Position numbers and translations under genes: made by a program | Part shown: positions 24,119-37,790 of the stretch, in pieces | Position numbering within the stretch: position 1 is the stretch's first letter | Layout: each line of letters begins with the position of its first letter | NCBI GenBank assembly: GCA_013433145.1 | Contig: CM024169.1 | Coordinates: 13,958,817 to 14,022,816 of the forward strand | Direction of reading: 5' to 3' | DNA: 64,000 nucleotides | DNA from: Ascaris suum | Taxonomy: Eukaryota > Nematoda > Chromadorea > Rhabditida > Ascarididae | Notes under the pieces: generated by a model | What the model saw: only the letters and a program-made list of their open reading frames with translations | The model's database searches: none | What the model was told of the DNA's origin: nothing

Positions 24119-27100
24119 GTAAGGATACTACTCTCTTGCCATCATTAATGCGTTTCACATTTATTTAGTTCAAGAAGTAAGATGCCTGAAACCGAAAGTA
24201 AGATGCCTGCAACCGAAGTCTTGAATCGGGAAGTTGCCTGAGAAGTGACACACAAAATCTGGGATGCACTTGTAAAGATGAAGAGCAGGAATGTAGTCAG
24301 ATGCAAACGCAATGGTTGGCGTGAGGAATAGGGAACTCGAAAATAAGGGAAACAAGACTGGATAGGTGAGTGCCGATGAACGAGAGGTTCGATGTCTGAA
24401 TATCGAAAAAATATAAAGGAACTTGTCAAGTTAAAGTTGTATACCGCATAAACGTAGTACTGGGTTGGTATGGTTGTTTCAGAAATACGCTCATGTTTTT
24501 ATTAGATGTTCCGCTGTAAGCAAATGATTTCGTACAATCATTCCGAGTCCACTTTCCCCTTTAGACAGAGTCGTCTAGTGGATTGTGGTAGACTATTTTC
24601 AGTGCGATTGAAATGAAAAACCTGGTAGTGGACTATCTGATCTGCGAAGGATATAGGGAGGCTGCCGAACTGCTTTGCACTGATGCCGCTATTCCGTTCC
24701 CGAAGGATGCCGTTGAAAATCTCGACGCACGTATGGCTATCCGAGACGCAATCATTGGAGGGCGGGTGAGTGTTTGCCTCGCTTTCCGTGGTTATAATGA
24801 AAAAGCGCACATCGATTCGCTACTTTGCAGCTGTCGTTTTACATGGCATGCTGTTAACGAAACGTGTAGTATATTTATTACTCGATGAGTTTTATTGAAT
24901 CTTATCATTTACTAGGAAAAGCACGCCATTGCCTAAGGAGGGATGTATTGCGTTGCTTTTTAGTCATCGATGATCTTTGAAATTCCTTGCATATAGCTCT
25001 ATCCATGAACCTTGATGCACGCAAATTGCGGCTTTTTACAGATGTTCTTTTGGCACAAATTGAGAGTGAAAAAGGAGATTGGGCGTTTCTGTTTGTTGCA
25101 AACATTTTGTTTCTTTAGCAAGAGGTGCGTTAGTTTTTTTTTCTTCTTCCATGCGCAAGGCATTCTAAAAGAAGTCTTCGCCTTCAAGTCCCAACTGCTA
25201 AACTAGGTGTTTTCATTGCTTTTGTGGAACTTTCCAAACCAAATTATACCATTTGCATTATGTAAATGAGCTTTCTGCGATATTGTTTTGCTATTTGCCG
25301 CATCGGATTTGCTAGCTTTGAAGTTTTCTTCGTTTGGCGAGGTTCAGCGAAATGTGAAAATTGCTGAAATTCAAGAAGCACTGGTCTCCAAATCTGCTAC
25401 CATAAATGAATCGGTGTAGAGTGAATGAATATAACAGCCATCATTGGAGGGGGGGGGGGATAGTTTGCAATGAAGATTCACCTTGAATACCATAAAAGGA
25501 TAGGTGTGCGTGCTTCATGTGGCTAAGCATCCGAAGAGAGGGCGACAGCAGTAAAGCATTGCAGCGATGAACTGAACTGATAAAATTTGCATTAGTCGGA
25601 AGGGTTGGTTAAAAAGCGTGAGACGAGGATCTAAATAGCGGCATTTTCAAAAAGTTCGGTGGAATTTGCCGTCAGGAAGTAATCACGCTTCTTGTAGCTA
25701 TTGCCTCTGCAGGTTTTTGAGAGAGCATCAGTCTCCTTCCCTCTGTCTCTCTGCTTCCCTTAAAAATGCGCAAAAGCAACATTTCTACGGAACAATGCAT
25801 TGCTGTTTAATGCGTTTAATGAAGCATTTGGCCTGCGCGTAGACTTGCAGAATGCGCAGGTCGTGCTACCCTTCCCGATGTTCTTTCCCAATAGCCTTGT
25901 AGGTCGATTTGAATTGCAAAACTCAACTTGATCGCTTGTTTCGCTATATGGGAATCATTTGGATATTGTGGTTGATGAAAGTTCATGTGTTGCTGATCAT
26001 ATAATTTGAATATATACGATACGGCTTGATTTGAATGTGGTTTTTGGTTTATTTTTAATATGGTTTTCGACAAGCGCGACTTGATTTGAATATTTATGCA
26101 TTTTTTAGGCCACATTTCATCGTAGCCTTGCTGTCTCTTCCTCTTACATGCTTTTGCTCATTTACCCTCGTGTTCTCCTGGTGGCTGGTTGTTTTATGCG
26201 GTTGCTTCTGATTAGAATTTTTTTCAGCCTATATTCATTCATTCAAGCGCTCAATATTACAAGTGCTAGTCTAGAAACGTCGCCTTTCATTATATTAACC
26301 TATACCTTTATGCATTCATGTTTAGATTGCATGTAACTTAAAAGCGGAACTTATTTTGGTGTTTTTATTTATTAGTACTGAACAGGCATAGTAATGCTGC
26401 AAATTTTCGCAAGGAAGACGTTCTTTTTTCGAGGAAAGTGAAAACGCGTAGTATTTCAAATGTTTTCGTAGAAAGGTGACAATTCTTAAGTGGAAGCATC
26501 CAACTATAACTCGAAGGTATATTGCACACTGTTGTGGCTTGAGGGGTTTTCGGTTGACGTCGCTTCAGTTCTTGTAGGTTATGCACGAACACTTTGTGTT
26601 TCTCTTCTGGTCATGATATTGTCCAGAGACGTTTGCCGTTTGCATTTATAGCCTTCTTACGATTCGTCGGTTTCGTTCTAGAACTGTGAAAGGGACTACT
26701 TCAGATAGAGGACGCAATCAGGAAGGTGAACAATTTGGTTCCGGACTTGCTGGACGACAATTCCCTCCTTCACCTACAGCTGCTTCAACAGCATCTTATC
26801 GAGCTTATCAGGGCGAAAAAAGTGAGTTTAGAATTAACTCAACGTATATAGTCGGGTAGCTTAGTGCAATTTTGTGGGCGTGGCAACACGATGATCCGTC
26901 CAACAGGCCGGTTTTGCACTGAGTAGGTGTGGAAATAACGAACGGGGTTATCGTCGAAGTATGGGTCAAACAAGAGTTTGCCTTTTCATATAGGGTTGAT
27001 ATATAGATTTTGGTTTATAGAGCCCGAAAAATGGTTTCATTTCGCTGTAAGCCTTATATAAAAACTCACTGGCTTTGTTTGTGAAGAGAATTGTCAAATG

Positions 27101-30100
27101 GAGAATGCTTCCAATTTGTATCAATTTATTCAACGAAAGCTGAATGTTGTCGAGGTGGAAATTACCTCTCTCTGCAACCGTCTGCGCTTAATTGATTTTC
27201 ATGCTAAAGTTGAATTTCCGGTAATAATAGGCCCTGGCCGCATTACCTGTGCAGTATGCATCCAGGAACGAATCGACCCGCCTTTGTGTTTTCACGAAAA
27301 GATATCAACCACTGGCCAAGTTGCATATTTACTCTCCTAGCGAAAGTGCTTAATTCAGAATCGGTAAGGAAGAAATAAATTTAGGTGGAGGAGTCGTTGA
27401 AGTTCGCCGAAGAATATCTTGTAGAGAAGTGTGAGGAACATCCCGAAATGCAGGAGAAGCTCGAGAAGACATTCGCGTTACTGGCATTCGAAAAGCCCGA
27501 GAACTCGCCTTTCGCTTCACTGATGGAACTAAGCCATCGACAGATGGTTCGTTCTTCGTTCTTCGTATATGCTTTGCTGCTTTTGATGTGAGCTGATCAT
27601 GATGAGATCATTATCATCTATGTCTCTTCCTATGGGAGCAAAAGTAATGGCGTCTAAATCTAAACCGCGTGCATCGGCAAAGTATAAGGGCTCATGTAGA
27701 CATTTCCTCGCTCATTACATTCAACTACGTTAAGATCAAGTAAAACCGCAGAACTTTGTATCTGGCAAAACAAAGGATGGAGTGAAAAAGTGGCATACGT
27801 CGGTGTTTCAGCGCGTAAGGAATCCAGTGGGTTTTCGAGAATGCCAGCGGAGTTTCACTGTAGAGAAGCGAACTGAAGTTCTTTAGATTAAGGCGAGCAC
27901 AGACAGTTGCAATTTTTTGCGGTTTAACCGGTACCACTCTTGGGATTGTTGATGCATATCCGTACATTTCATAGAATGTGGCAGTTGGAGCGAACGGTTT
28001 TCTTTTCTTCTTTTTTTGCAGAAGCTTTAGCTGTAGAGGTATGCACACACTCAAATACTACACAGACATGACATAATCACAGCACAACGTTGCAAAAGTG
28101 CGGAGTAGGTTTTTTGCGTCGATTGAAGGTCTGCGTTCAGCATTTATGGATAGGTGAAACGTTGAGAGGATGCAGTCACCAGTAGCATTCTCCTAATTCT
28201 TCTAGTAGAAGCATAGGGTTGCTTTATGCGGCTTGTGCAAAAAATGTCATTTTGTTTCTTCCTGCAACATCTTATTCGCCAAAAATGCATCTTCGTTTTT
28301 TTCGCATCTGCAAATGAAAGCCCAAAGTTTGAAGATGGGACCTTTCATGTATCTTCTCATGAATGGGCTTCACCCAAATTCGGTTGGCTAGGTGGGACTG
28401 AAGTACGAAGGTTTTCGCGCCTTTTCAAGAATCAGATGTGCTAAGGTAGTTGAGGACTTGAAGGAGGATTTGAACTGGCGACGAATATATACTTACTTTA
28501 TGTGCTGTATGTGGAGAATGTCCAGCTGAAAAATCAAGGATATACGTGGCGAGCTCAGTGAGGACACTGAAACATAGGTTTAGGCATCGGGGGAAGCTCA
28601 GTTCATGCAGAGAGCGCGTTAACCTCATATAGCTCATGTATTTTGCGACACTAGGTACAGGATATCACGGAAGGAAGTAAACTGTTAGCTGTTTGTGGAG
28701 AAGAAGGTTGGATATCCTCCACATATGACGTTTAGAAGGCGGATACAGCATTGTAAGTTGCAGAATTAGAGATGTGTATGAAAATACTTAAACAAGAGCG
28801 CATTGTACAGGTCTCGGAGTTTGTAGAGATTAATCGACTATGAATCTTGAGGCTCAATGCAATTGGCGTTATTACCAGGTGAACGGTATAAGTGATTAGT
28901 AGATGTTGATATTGTTATGCGACGGGTAGTGCGTAGGTCGTAGCGAATTTTTTCATTTCAGTGATGCAACTGACTGGATTCGCAAAAAATACATATTAAC
29001 TAAACTACTATTATTTTTGGGCGTTGCAGCTGAATGATATTAGTGGATGGATTAAAGTGCGGAACGGCATATACACAGTTCCTTGCACGTTTCGCCGCAT
29101 ATTCATTTGTTGCAAATGCTGCGAGTTAATGCAGGTTTTGTGCAATCAACCTCGTAGGAACAGTGTTGGTTACCTCTCTTGCAGCTCGCAAAATTACGGT
29201 GGTTTCATACACACCCCCTTCTCGGCCCCCCTCCCCCTCCTGAGGGTGCTGTCTCACGGCAGCCTCGCATAAAGGTAACTTATAATTTGTGATGTGTGAT
29301 AATTTCAAATTGCACGACAGGAAGCTGCAGTGCTAAGATATAATGGGCTTTATTAGATCTCGGGTGAGCCCCATATGCGGATCTTGTTCTGATTGGTTTC
29401 GCGGTGTGGGGGGGGGGGGGGGCATGTCGGTTGCATCGATGTGAGTGGCGAAATTGTGAGGGCTAGCATCAATGTTCCTGCTACGCTACCCTTTCAAAGC
29501 AATTTCTTTTCAACTGCATCACTTCTTTAGCTTTTTGATGATCATCATTGGGTTTCAGACACGCGGCTTCAGGCAGTTACTAAAGTGCTTTCCGTTACTC
29601 CTTCTCTCTCCTTTTTTGTGGCACCTTGAAGCAGAGGATATAATAATTTGATGTGTGTAGTGGATTTGGAGTCATTATATTGAACTCTTTATTGGTCGTG
29701 ATTCTACTTCCGCAAATGCAGAGTGCAAACATTCCTTCTTGCTTGAACATTTGTTTGAAATATTTGATAGCAGAATATTATGGGAGCAGAAAGTACTTCT
29801 TTTCTGGAAATCGGTCCTCTCATTAGAAGTTTAGAAGGTCCCATTGCTACCTCCTTCTGAAGTTGTTAAGATCATACGTTTAAGAGCATTTACTCGGTAT
29901 TTTCCGTCCTCTGAAAAAATACATCTTTCGCTCTCTGGTGTTTATTTATTTATTTGTTTGTCCGTTTATTTATTCATTTATGTAATTATTTATTCATGTT
30001 GTCGATCCTAGACGAGAGGTAAGTGCCTGCATCTACGTTGCATCATGTACTTAAATGTCATGTGCGCCATGCAGGATAAAGCAGCTCTATCCCACAGTAC

Positions 30101-30561
30101 GTTCTCGATCTCTGCCCCTTATTACTTTTGTGGGTTTCTCGCTTCTTCTAGGAAGGCCGTGGTATGTACAGTAATCATACTTGTAACGAATGAGCTCATT
30201 TCCTATCTTGCGCGCGCTTTACCAGTTTTTAAAACTCACTGTCTACAGAGTGATCGGTTTCATTCCGATATTCAGGTGCTCGATTTTCTTATGTTTTCCT
30301 GTGGTGTATAATACTTGGATGCCATGTCTTAATAGTCGTTCAAGGATTAGTGCATCTTTTTTATGCATATTGAACCTGAAAACATTATTGAAGGTTGCAA
30401 CGGAGGTGAACAGTGCGGTATTGAAGGCGCTTCACAAGCCAGCAGCACCGCGTATAGAAGCACTGTTTCGGGTGATGGTGTGGGCACATCAGCAGCTCTC
30501 GCGTAATGAAGATGCACCTGAGCCACCAGACGCTCTCAGCAAATTGTTTGCAGGTGAATGA
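23952..30561 (+). CDS. gid8: GID8/TWA1 homologue, GID/CTLH E3 ligase subunit
   Basis: Five exons: 23952-24118, 24603-24765, 26705-26821, 27385-27546 and 30394-30561. All phases agree and the product has 258 residues (human GID8 has 228). Residues about 57-90 form a LisH motif (KNLVVDYLICEGYREAAELL). Next comes the CTLH region, with LVPDLLDDN and the family signature LLQQHLIELIRAKK. A CRA region follows, with KTFALLAFEKPENSPFASLM and VATEVNSAVLKAL. In the family, GID8 scaffolds the GID/CTLH RING ubiquitin ligase and binds RanBP9/10-type and MAEA/RMND5-type subunits. The N-terminal 50 residues are Ser/Asp-rich and lineage-specific. The acceptor TTGTAG ends five bases before ATG, which fits trans-splicing of a spliced leader or a 5' noncoding exon. 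Confidence 0.95.
24603..24765 (+). CDS. gid8: GID8 exon 2 (LisH)
   Basis: After ATTTTCAG it joins in phase 2 (CC+T = Pro) and reads AIEMKNLVVDYLICEGY and REAAELLCTDAAIPF, ending MAIRDAIIGGR before the donor CGG|GTGAGT. Intron 2 (1.9 kb) contains an 11-base G run at 25449-25459 and nothing recognisable. Confidence 0.95.
26705..26821 (+). CDS. gid8: GID8 exon 3 (CTLH)
   Basis: After ACTTCAG it reads IEDAIRKVNNLVPDLLDD, then LLQQHLIELIRAKK, the most conserved segment of GID8 proteins, with the donor AAA|GTGAGT in phase 0. Confidence 0.96.
27385..27546 (+). CDS. gid8: GID8 exon 4 (CRA start)
   Basis: After AATTTAG it reads VEESLKFAEEYLVEKCEE and TFALLAFEKPENSPFASL, ending HRQM. The donor ATG|GTTCGT is weak by consensus, but the reading frame and family alignment fit. 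Intron 4 (2.8 kb) includes a 15-base G run at 29408-29422 and no recognisable feature otherwise. Confidence 0.93.
30394..30561 (+). CDS. gid8: GID8 exon 5 and stop
   Basis: It reads VATEVNSAVLKALHKP, RIEALFRVMVWAHQQL and DALSKLFAGE, then TGA (30559-30561). The family C-terminus (DLSKG-like) matches DALSKL. The acceptor TTGAAG is atypical, so the exact boundary could shift a few bases. Confidence 0.88.
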   Translation, partial: VATEVNSAVLKALHKPAAPRIEALFRVMVWAHQQLSRNEDAPEPPDALSKLFAGE

Positions 30562-30600
30562 TCTCGCCATTTCTAGTATTATAGGCTCTTTGAACGGTTG

Positions 30601-30606
30601 AATAAA
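30601..30606 (+). terminator. Poly(A) signal of GID8
   Basis: A canonical AATAAA lies 40 bases after the GID8 stop codon, which implies a very short 3' UTR. Confidence 0.7.
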
Positions 30607-33600
30607 GGATGTATACCCTCCGGCGGGAGGGGAGGTAATAATAATGTAATGTTTGCGCACAAGTGGAAATGTTATCATCGAGCCCACTTCAGTGAAAGGA
30701 GTCGAGCATAGGAAGAAAACTTTTGTGGGCCAAAATGAGGAGCCATTTGCTCGAGGAAATTGATGTTGGGGTTTTATAAATGTGTTCTATTTTCTGGAGG
30801 CTTGAAGCAGTTGAAAGGAATGGAGCACAACGCAGAAAGAGCTTTCATTGGAGCGGTTTTGTGATAGTGCGTCAGGATTTACCAATAAAAAGAGGGGCCT
30901 CGTTGTTTAACATCAGAGAAGTGCTAGTTGGCTCTCGAAAATATTTTCATTTATAGCTTGTTGTTTCTTGTTGCTTTGTTGCTAACTTACATAGTTATAT
31001 GAACATACCGTCGGCTAAGAACTCGCTAGACGACCCTTTACACCTTTTTCGTTTTGTCGACTTTTTTCGCAGTCGTTTTATGCAAAACTGTGAAAAGGGC
31101 TAATTTGTGCACATGTAGGTCTTTCATGGTACAAATGAAGGGCTGTATATTGCAGTTGTGAACCAGTGTGGGAAAAATCAAACAGAAGCTCGTTTTTCGA
31201 AGTTTTTGAGATTTTTACTATGGGATCTGGAGACTTGATAGAAAAAAGCTCATGCAGCCTTGCTTTACTACGAAGTGAGGGGGGGAGGGAGGGGAACGGG
31301 GTAAATTCGTGGCAAGGATTTGCAGTATACTTGTGCTCTGTTTGTTTTTGGTATCTATGAGCTGGCCACATGCAAGCTGAAGGCTGACTGTTCCATTCTG
31401 AACACATGCATTCGCCCGACTAGCTCATAAATTTTTGGAAGCTACGTTTTCGACACCAAAGAATATTTCACGGCTTATTTGTAATTTTTTGTGGAGGAGA
31501 AGAGCGCCCCACCAATGCAGGGCTAGCATCGTTTTTGAGCGCTAGAAACTGCACAAAAACTTGTGGGCACGTTGTTTGGAAAAAGCTCTCGAAAAAATGC
31601 GCTCAGTTTGCGACTGCAAAATTCACAGAAAGTACATTCATAAAGGTTTCACTTTTAAGCAAATATCCAAGCAAGGGAAACTGTTATTGGAAAATGTGTA
31701 GTGGCGTTTAGCGCGCATCATTCGTTGCTTTACTCATTAAGAAAGAAGAGGCATATTTGTGAATTTGCGTGTGCATCGCGTATTATATCGATGTGGTGTG
31801 TTTGTGTGCTTGCATACATATATGCTTGTTCGACTCTCTTTTCGATTCTTACAGGTCATTAGTTAATGAAGTAAGAATCGCAGAACCTGATTGTGTAGTG
31901 TACATCATAGGATATACTAATATGCTCAGCTGCAGTTTAACCCGCCACCTTCGAGCGACATTAATGACACTTGAAGGTGCCAGCTTTACGATGGATCAAT
32001 TCAGTTGAATATTTCACCGCATTTTGTCATTTGTTGACAATCTGTGAAAGTGGTTTTTTTCTAAGGGAGAGGGGAAAACGTTTCGTGACTAGTTTCCTTG
32101 CAAGTTGGAAGATGATTAGTGAATGTGTGCTTTGTAACATTAAATGACGGAATTGTTTGTGCGGAATGGTGTCGTTGCGCAGTTGGATTATTATTGCGGT
32201 GATGAAATTGCGAAGGTTTCGCCATTAACGCCGCTTCGTTGTTCCCTTTTTGGCAGTTCTCACCGCTTATCTCTCTATGAACAATTCATTTGATTCTGTT
32301 TGAAAATATAGAACTACTATTCAGTTACCATTAAATTCCACATAAACAATTCATCGTTTTTTCTATGTGACGTTTTCAATTTTTATTACGCAAATATAAT
32401 TGCACATCTGTGTAGTGTTTTTGCCGATATCGTGTCAAACATTCATCGTTTATATTTTCTACTCTCTTTTCCATTGAAGAGCATTGCAATGTGACACCAT
32501 TTTACTTGGTTACTTCTTCTTGTTGTGTTGAAATCCTAAACGACCGGTAAGATGATAGCACAACCTCTATCATCTACGGTTTGCATGGTTTTTCGAGGTC
32601 GACTCTAAGAGGATTTATTAGCCGAAAATTGCGCATAGCTAACTGAAGTTTCTAGGGGAGTTAATTGAGAGGAAGTTAGTAGCCGTTTTGTCACACGCCT
32701 AGTTGACGAAATTTCGCAATTTTCATCGAGCTGGGAAGGTTGTAAAGTTTTCTGCGCATGATTTGAGATTATTTGATATACCAACCGTATATGAGAGCAA
32801 TAGAATAGAATAGGTTTCTATCTTCTCCTTTTCAGCCGAGGACTTTCAGTTGAGAACTGAAACAAGCGTAAGAAAAAGAAATATGATGGTTGCGGTATGT
32901 CCGTTTCGAAACGGCGATAAGGAATTAGTGATGACTCGAGAAGAGAGCTCCGCAGAGGAGGACCGAAATTCGTATATATTTACTTTTTCAGCGGTGAACT
33001 AGCAGCCAGTAGTTTCTGCATATGCTTGCGATCAGACGCTATTCCGTATTCGACGTGTACCTGCAGATCGTGGGGGGGGGGGGGGGGGGGAAGGGAGGAG
33101 GGACGAGATGTTTCCATGCATCCGGCACTATCATAACTAACGATTAATATGATCATTGCACTTTGCGTAACTCAATAACAAATGCACTTGCTATGTTTCA
33201 GTGCGCTCATGTTTTGAATGTTTTATGTTTGAATCATTGATTGTAATGGTTAATCGATTTGATTCGAAATAAAAGGAATGCTTCAAGAAGAATATCTTTT
33301 TAAGCCGGGTTTAAAGCCAGCCTCCTTATATTGCATTCGCAGTGGTTCGATGATGTATGTAGTTTGTGGCGCCATCATTTCTCTGCTGATCTTCGCTGTT
33401 TGGTTCAGACGAGAGTGGAGCAATGTGTAAGGATTGCAACAATTTTGAGTATTATTGCTGCAAATTTGTTTTTTTTTTTCCGGTGAATGGACAGAAAGCA
33501 TAACTGGAAGGCAGTTGTTGCGCGCCATTCTAAAGGGCAGTACACTAGAATGCCTTTACTGACCGGCTGTGATCCTTGCTTGCTTTCTTCTATGTTGAGT

Positions 33601-36600
33601 TCAGTTGTTTTGATTGGGTGCATTGTAAACGCGGAATCGTCATTCCATTCTATCCTTATAGCATTTTTTCTTTATTTACCGGGGATGGAGCAGTGGACTT
33701 CCGCAGATTTTTTATTCTCGAGATTCTCTACTCGCAGCTAGAATTTTGCGGGATAATGCAACAACCTTCGATTGTTTCTGTTTCATATTACCTTTTTTTT
33801 CGAAAATTCAAAGGTAGGATGTCCACTGCGATTTGGGACATCGCTAAACTCCTAAAGTTCAGGTGTGTTTGGCACAATCCCGACCTTCCTTTACGGAAAG
33901 CAGGTGAAAATTTCAAGCCGAAGCTGTTTACGGCTCGCCGACTATATAAAAGTGTGGGTTTTTGCGCTTTTTTAACGTTAGTTTCCTTTTTTTCCATTTT
34001 TTCCATAAGTTTATTATCACATAGAGATTAACGATAAAGTTTTTCTTTCAGTTGATTTCTGGTGCATTTCCGTTAAGAAGTTTCCTCTTCACCGCCATCG
34101 TATTAACGAACCTCAGTTGGGTTGATTTATCATGGTGCTCTGCTCAAAACAACTTGAGGTTGTGAGGTGCGTAAAATTCGGGTTTTATGCCTCTGTGCTT
34201 GTTCGCCTGGCTAGTTGTTTAACTTTCGCGCTGCGAGAAGCTGCTGATAAATTGTGCAGTAATATTGTTCATCGAATCTAAACTTTCATGGGTTGCATTA
34301 TATTATAATTTGCCATCAGAGAATCCCTTAGATTGTGCTGTATAAGTCCCGCTACCTGGAAAAATTCATGAGCTGTGCTTTCCTTCACAGCGGTAAAGTA
34401 TAGCTAAGATTGCGAAGTATACGTCGAGCAGTCATCTGCAGAGAGTAATGCAGTCTCGAATTCGTTGTCGTTTTTTATTTTTTATCATTTTCATGGCGAA
34501 AAAAATGAGCTCCCCAATGCCCCGCATCCTCGGCACCTCTGTCCGCATCAGTGCTGCGTACTTATTCAAAAAACAGTGGGACATTGCCATACCTACTTCT
34601 CGCGTCTTATCAAATTGAATACAGTTCATTATCATCGATTATTCAAAAATCCCATAGCAGTAAGGCTGAACGTATCCGGCGTAAACAGATCTTTTGACCT
34701 CAACCACAGCTGCTGTGTCCTGAACAAGTTAGGTTAGAACGTGATGGTGCCCCAGACCGCAGCATCTGAAACCTCCTAGTCCATTACAGTTTTATGTGAA
34801 CTTGACACAGCGCAGTGACACGAGTCACGTAAAACCTTTTCAAGCCTTCCAGCCTTCCCGGAGACCCCCACAAAACTGAAGCTTCAAACGAATTCATCTC
34901 GATAGAATTGGTTCACAAATAACCTTTGCTTGTATGTACAGGAATAGTTTGTTAGTAAATGGTAGCGGTTCGGATGAAACACGTGTAGAGAAAATTGTTT
35001 TCGATCCATAGCTAAAAAATGAAAGGATGTCGTTTCGAAAACGTAGTCCAAACTACGTGATAGGCCACAGTACGCCACCAGTGAAGCTTGGCTGTTGCCC
35101 AATGTGGACTTCGGTGATACAGAACAGTTCTGCCCACTCTATCGTTCCCACTCCCTCCATCTCTCCCACCCCCCTCTCGACTTCAGAAGGAGGGCTGTTT
35201 CTTAGGTGCAGGATGCTCACAGAGTGGGCAGTATTTTTAAGCAATTTTCAAAGATAAAAGCAAGCGTTTGCTAACCCTTCGTCGTCTTCAGGGGTTCCGA
35301 ATATTTCCCCTCCACCTTCCCTCCTGCTAAGGGCTTTTAGAATGTGAAAGCCCATATGGGGACACCGCAGGCATGAAAAGCTCCTCACCCCCGGGAATTT
35401 GGTTCACCACATTATACTGCCCCTCACAGAGGAGACTGCGAGGATCCTCCCGCGGCGCCCCTTCCAGTGGGGGTGTCCTTTTGTACACCAGAATGCACGC
35501 ATAATATCAAATTGGAGTCGAGAAATTTTGAGGCAGCACGTGAGACGAACAACACAAAAAGTGCGCAGTGAAAGACCAGCGTCAGATGTAATAAAAAATA
35601 AGTAGGTGTTTACAGTGCGCTGATAGCGAATGTCTGTAATAGTAGAGGACGCGGTCGATACTCGTAAACGTCGAATTTAAAAGTGAGTGCTTTTGGTGAA
35701 AGCAAGATGAACGTCGTTCGAGACATCGTCAGGTAGAGACCATCTGCCGTGTTTTATCCTTCCGGATTCCATCATTTATCACTGTTTTGAAAAGATGTGT
35801 GTTGATATTGCTGAGCTTGTATCATTTAATTGCAAATTTGTGGGAATCATATGAGCGAGTGCACGCATTTGTTAGAAAGGTGCGAAGAATTTGTGAGAAG
35901 GAAGGCGAGCGCCTTCATCGATAGTGCTGCACATCTTGCAATGATTATAACAGAGATTACGCAGCGGAAGGATCCTGAGGGCTAAAACATTGATTTGCTC
36001 GGTGTGCTTCTTAACAATAGCTTATTTGTCTACCTTCTCATTTGTACGAAAGGTGAATCATCTTCCAACTTACCGAATCAAATTTGAGCAATGAGCGCGG
36101 CTGCCAGGATCCGATACGGATTACATTCAAGAGGCACAGTCGAAAACTAATTGGATTTAGACTACAAACAATTTAGCAGCTAGGGATACACCGCAAATTA
36201 AAGATGCTGACAATGTAAGGGAGCTGTTGTATTTGTACTTTCACATCATCCACAGTGTGGTCACGCCGAGCTGAGATTATTGTTAGTGCAACGCTCAAGT
36301 CTTTAATGAGGGAGAGAGAAAGAGAGAGGGGCGTGGGATTGCTGCAGGCAAGGAATCGCAAACCGTGAACGGAATTTTCGATTTGTTTCAGCCGAATTGT
36401 TGGATGAGGTTTATCTTGTCCGAGGCTAAAGGTAACGGCCATTTACAGGTTCAGTGGGGTCAAAAGTATATCGGGGATTCAGTAGAAGTGAACGCTTTAA
36501 TATCACGATCGGTAGGAAAATTTAGAAGGGGAAGAGAAGAAGAATAAATTATTAAGTAACTCCACTGTTGACTTGTTCATATCAACTTTCAATAAATCCG

Positions 36601-37259
36601 TCTAGGATTCTTTAAAGTCCGAGTTTTCTAGCGCTCTCTAGAGAAGTAAAAAAATCCTGAGGAAGTGTTTGTTATCATCTAAAGTGAGATTAGTTTCGTT
36701 GAGGATCACGAGAAAATCAAATTTATATTATGGAACACTAGTGGGCAGCAATCCGCTGCTGGCGAATCATGCACCTTGCTTGAGAATGTTTGGACCTGCG
36801 TTGACCAGTGCCTTCCGGAACTCGAAGTTCGTGATGGCTCATAGGGAGTATGAAAGCATAGAGCAGCTCGTGGTAAAGAAGCTATGAGACTGTCTCGCTT
36901 TCCTAGTGTTCCATCCTGTCGCCCTCCTCCTCCTTCCCCATCATCCGAACTGAATTCGGTGGCGTGAGGGGATGGAGGGTGGAGGCGAAGGATGTAGTTA
37001 GGATTCGGCTTGGAATTCATGTAGGATTCAAGAAGAGATAATCTGGCACATGAGAAACACAAAATGGAGTGAAGGTTGCGCAGTCGCTAAGCTACTAACT
37101 TGGTTTAAATACGTAATTTTGAGGTGAAGGCTGAGAAGACGTGAGCTTCTACATTCCAGCCGGCCCGGCCATATGGTACGAAATCTGAAAGTGACGTTCA
37201 GGCTCCTAATAATCAATTTCAATAAAATAGCGATCGATTTTATTAAATTATAAGAGACA
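30607..37259. other. Intergenic region
   Basis: No gene is recognised. Notable content is a 19-base G run at 33072-33090 and scattered short open frames on both strands, including one of 151 codons at 33576-34031 (+), none with a family I can name. Confidence 0.5.
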
Positions 37260-37790
37260 TACGAAGCGTCGCCAAAAAAGCTGGAACAACCTCGTTTTAA
37301 AGATGGAGTTTCACTCCGAGATATATTGTCTGTCGTTATTAACCATTTTTTGCCAGTGCTATGAAAGTGAATTGATTCTTTATCTCCATGAGTTCAACAG
37401 GAGAAAAAGTCCAGGTCGTTTGTGAGGTTTTGACGAGTTCCGCACTTTTTGCCAAGTAATTGCTAAGAGATCTGAAGGTGTAGTAGCTTGAGGGGGTAAC
37501 ATTCAGGCTGTTTGGCGGATACAGTAAAAATTATAGAGCCGATATTTGGTAGGATGAGTGGAGTATTCTTCGTTACACTTTTCTAGCGTTGCCTTGCAGA
37601 AGCAACACTTCACGCAGCTGTGGATGCACTTTTCCTAGTTTCTGGATGAGATGCCACAGTTGTCGACTGTAGACTGCAGCCTTCGGAGTACCATCGTTTA
37701 GAAGCATTTCATCATGGTCACTTCGAAGACCATCCCATTAGGTACTGAGCACCACTTTTTTTACACGTGCAGATACTTTTTACCTTGGCA
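37260..37790 (-). mobile_element. Dead mariner-type transposase remnant
   Basis: The - strand around 37690-37575 reads TPKAAVYSRQLWHLIQKLG and KVHPQLREVLLLQGNARK. This matches the mariner block t-I-x-A-x-vY-x-x-QL ... LLLHDNARPHV. The catalytic Asp of HDNARP is Gly here (QGNARK). Further along, 37455-37404 reads GKKCGTRQNLTNDLDFF, matching the mariner segment after the third catalytic Asp. Stops and frameshifts separate the blocks. The element belongs to the mariner (Tc1/mariner, DD34D) superfamily and cannot be active. I did not locate terminal inverted repeats, so the boundaries are approximate. Confidence 0.78.

Noticed and set aside
28450..28490. GATTTGAAC motif suggesting a tRNA T-arm on the - strand
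   Set aside because: The flanking sequence does not form an acceptor stem or D/anticodon arms.
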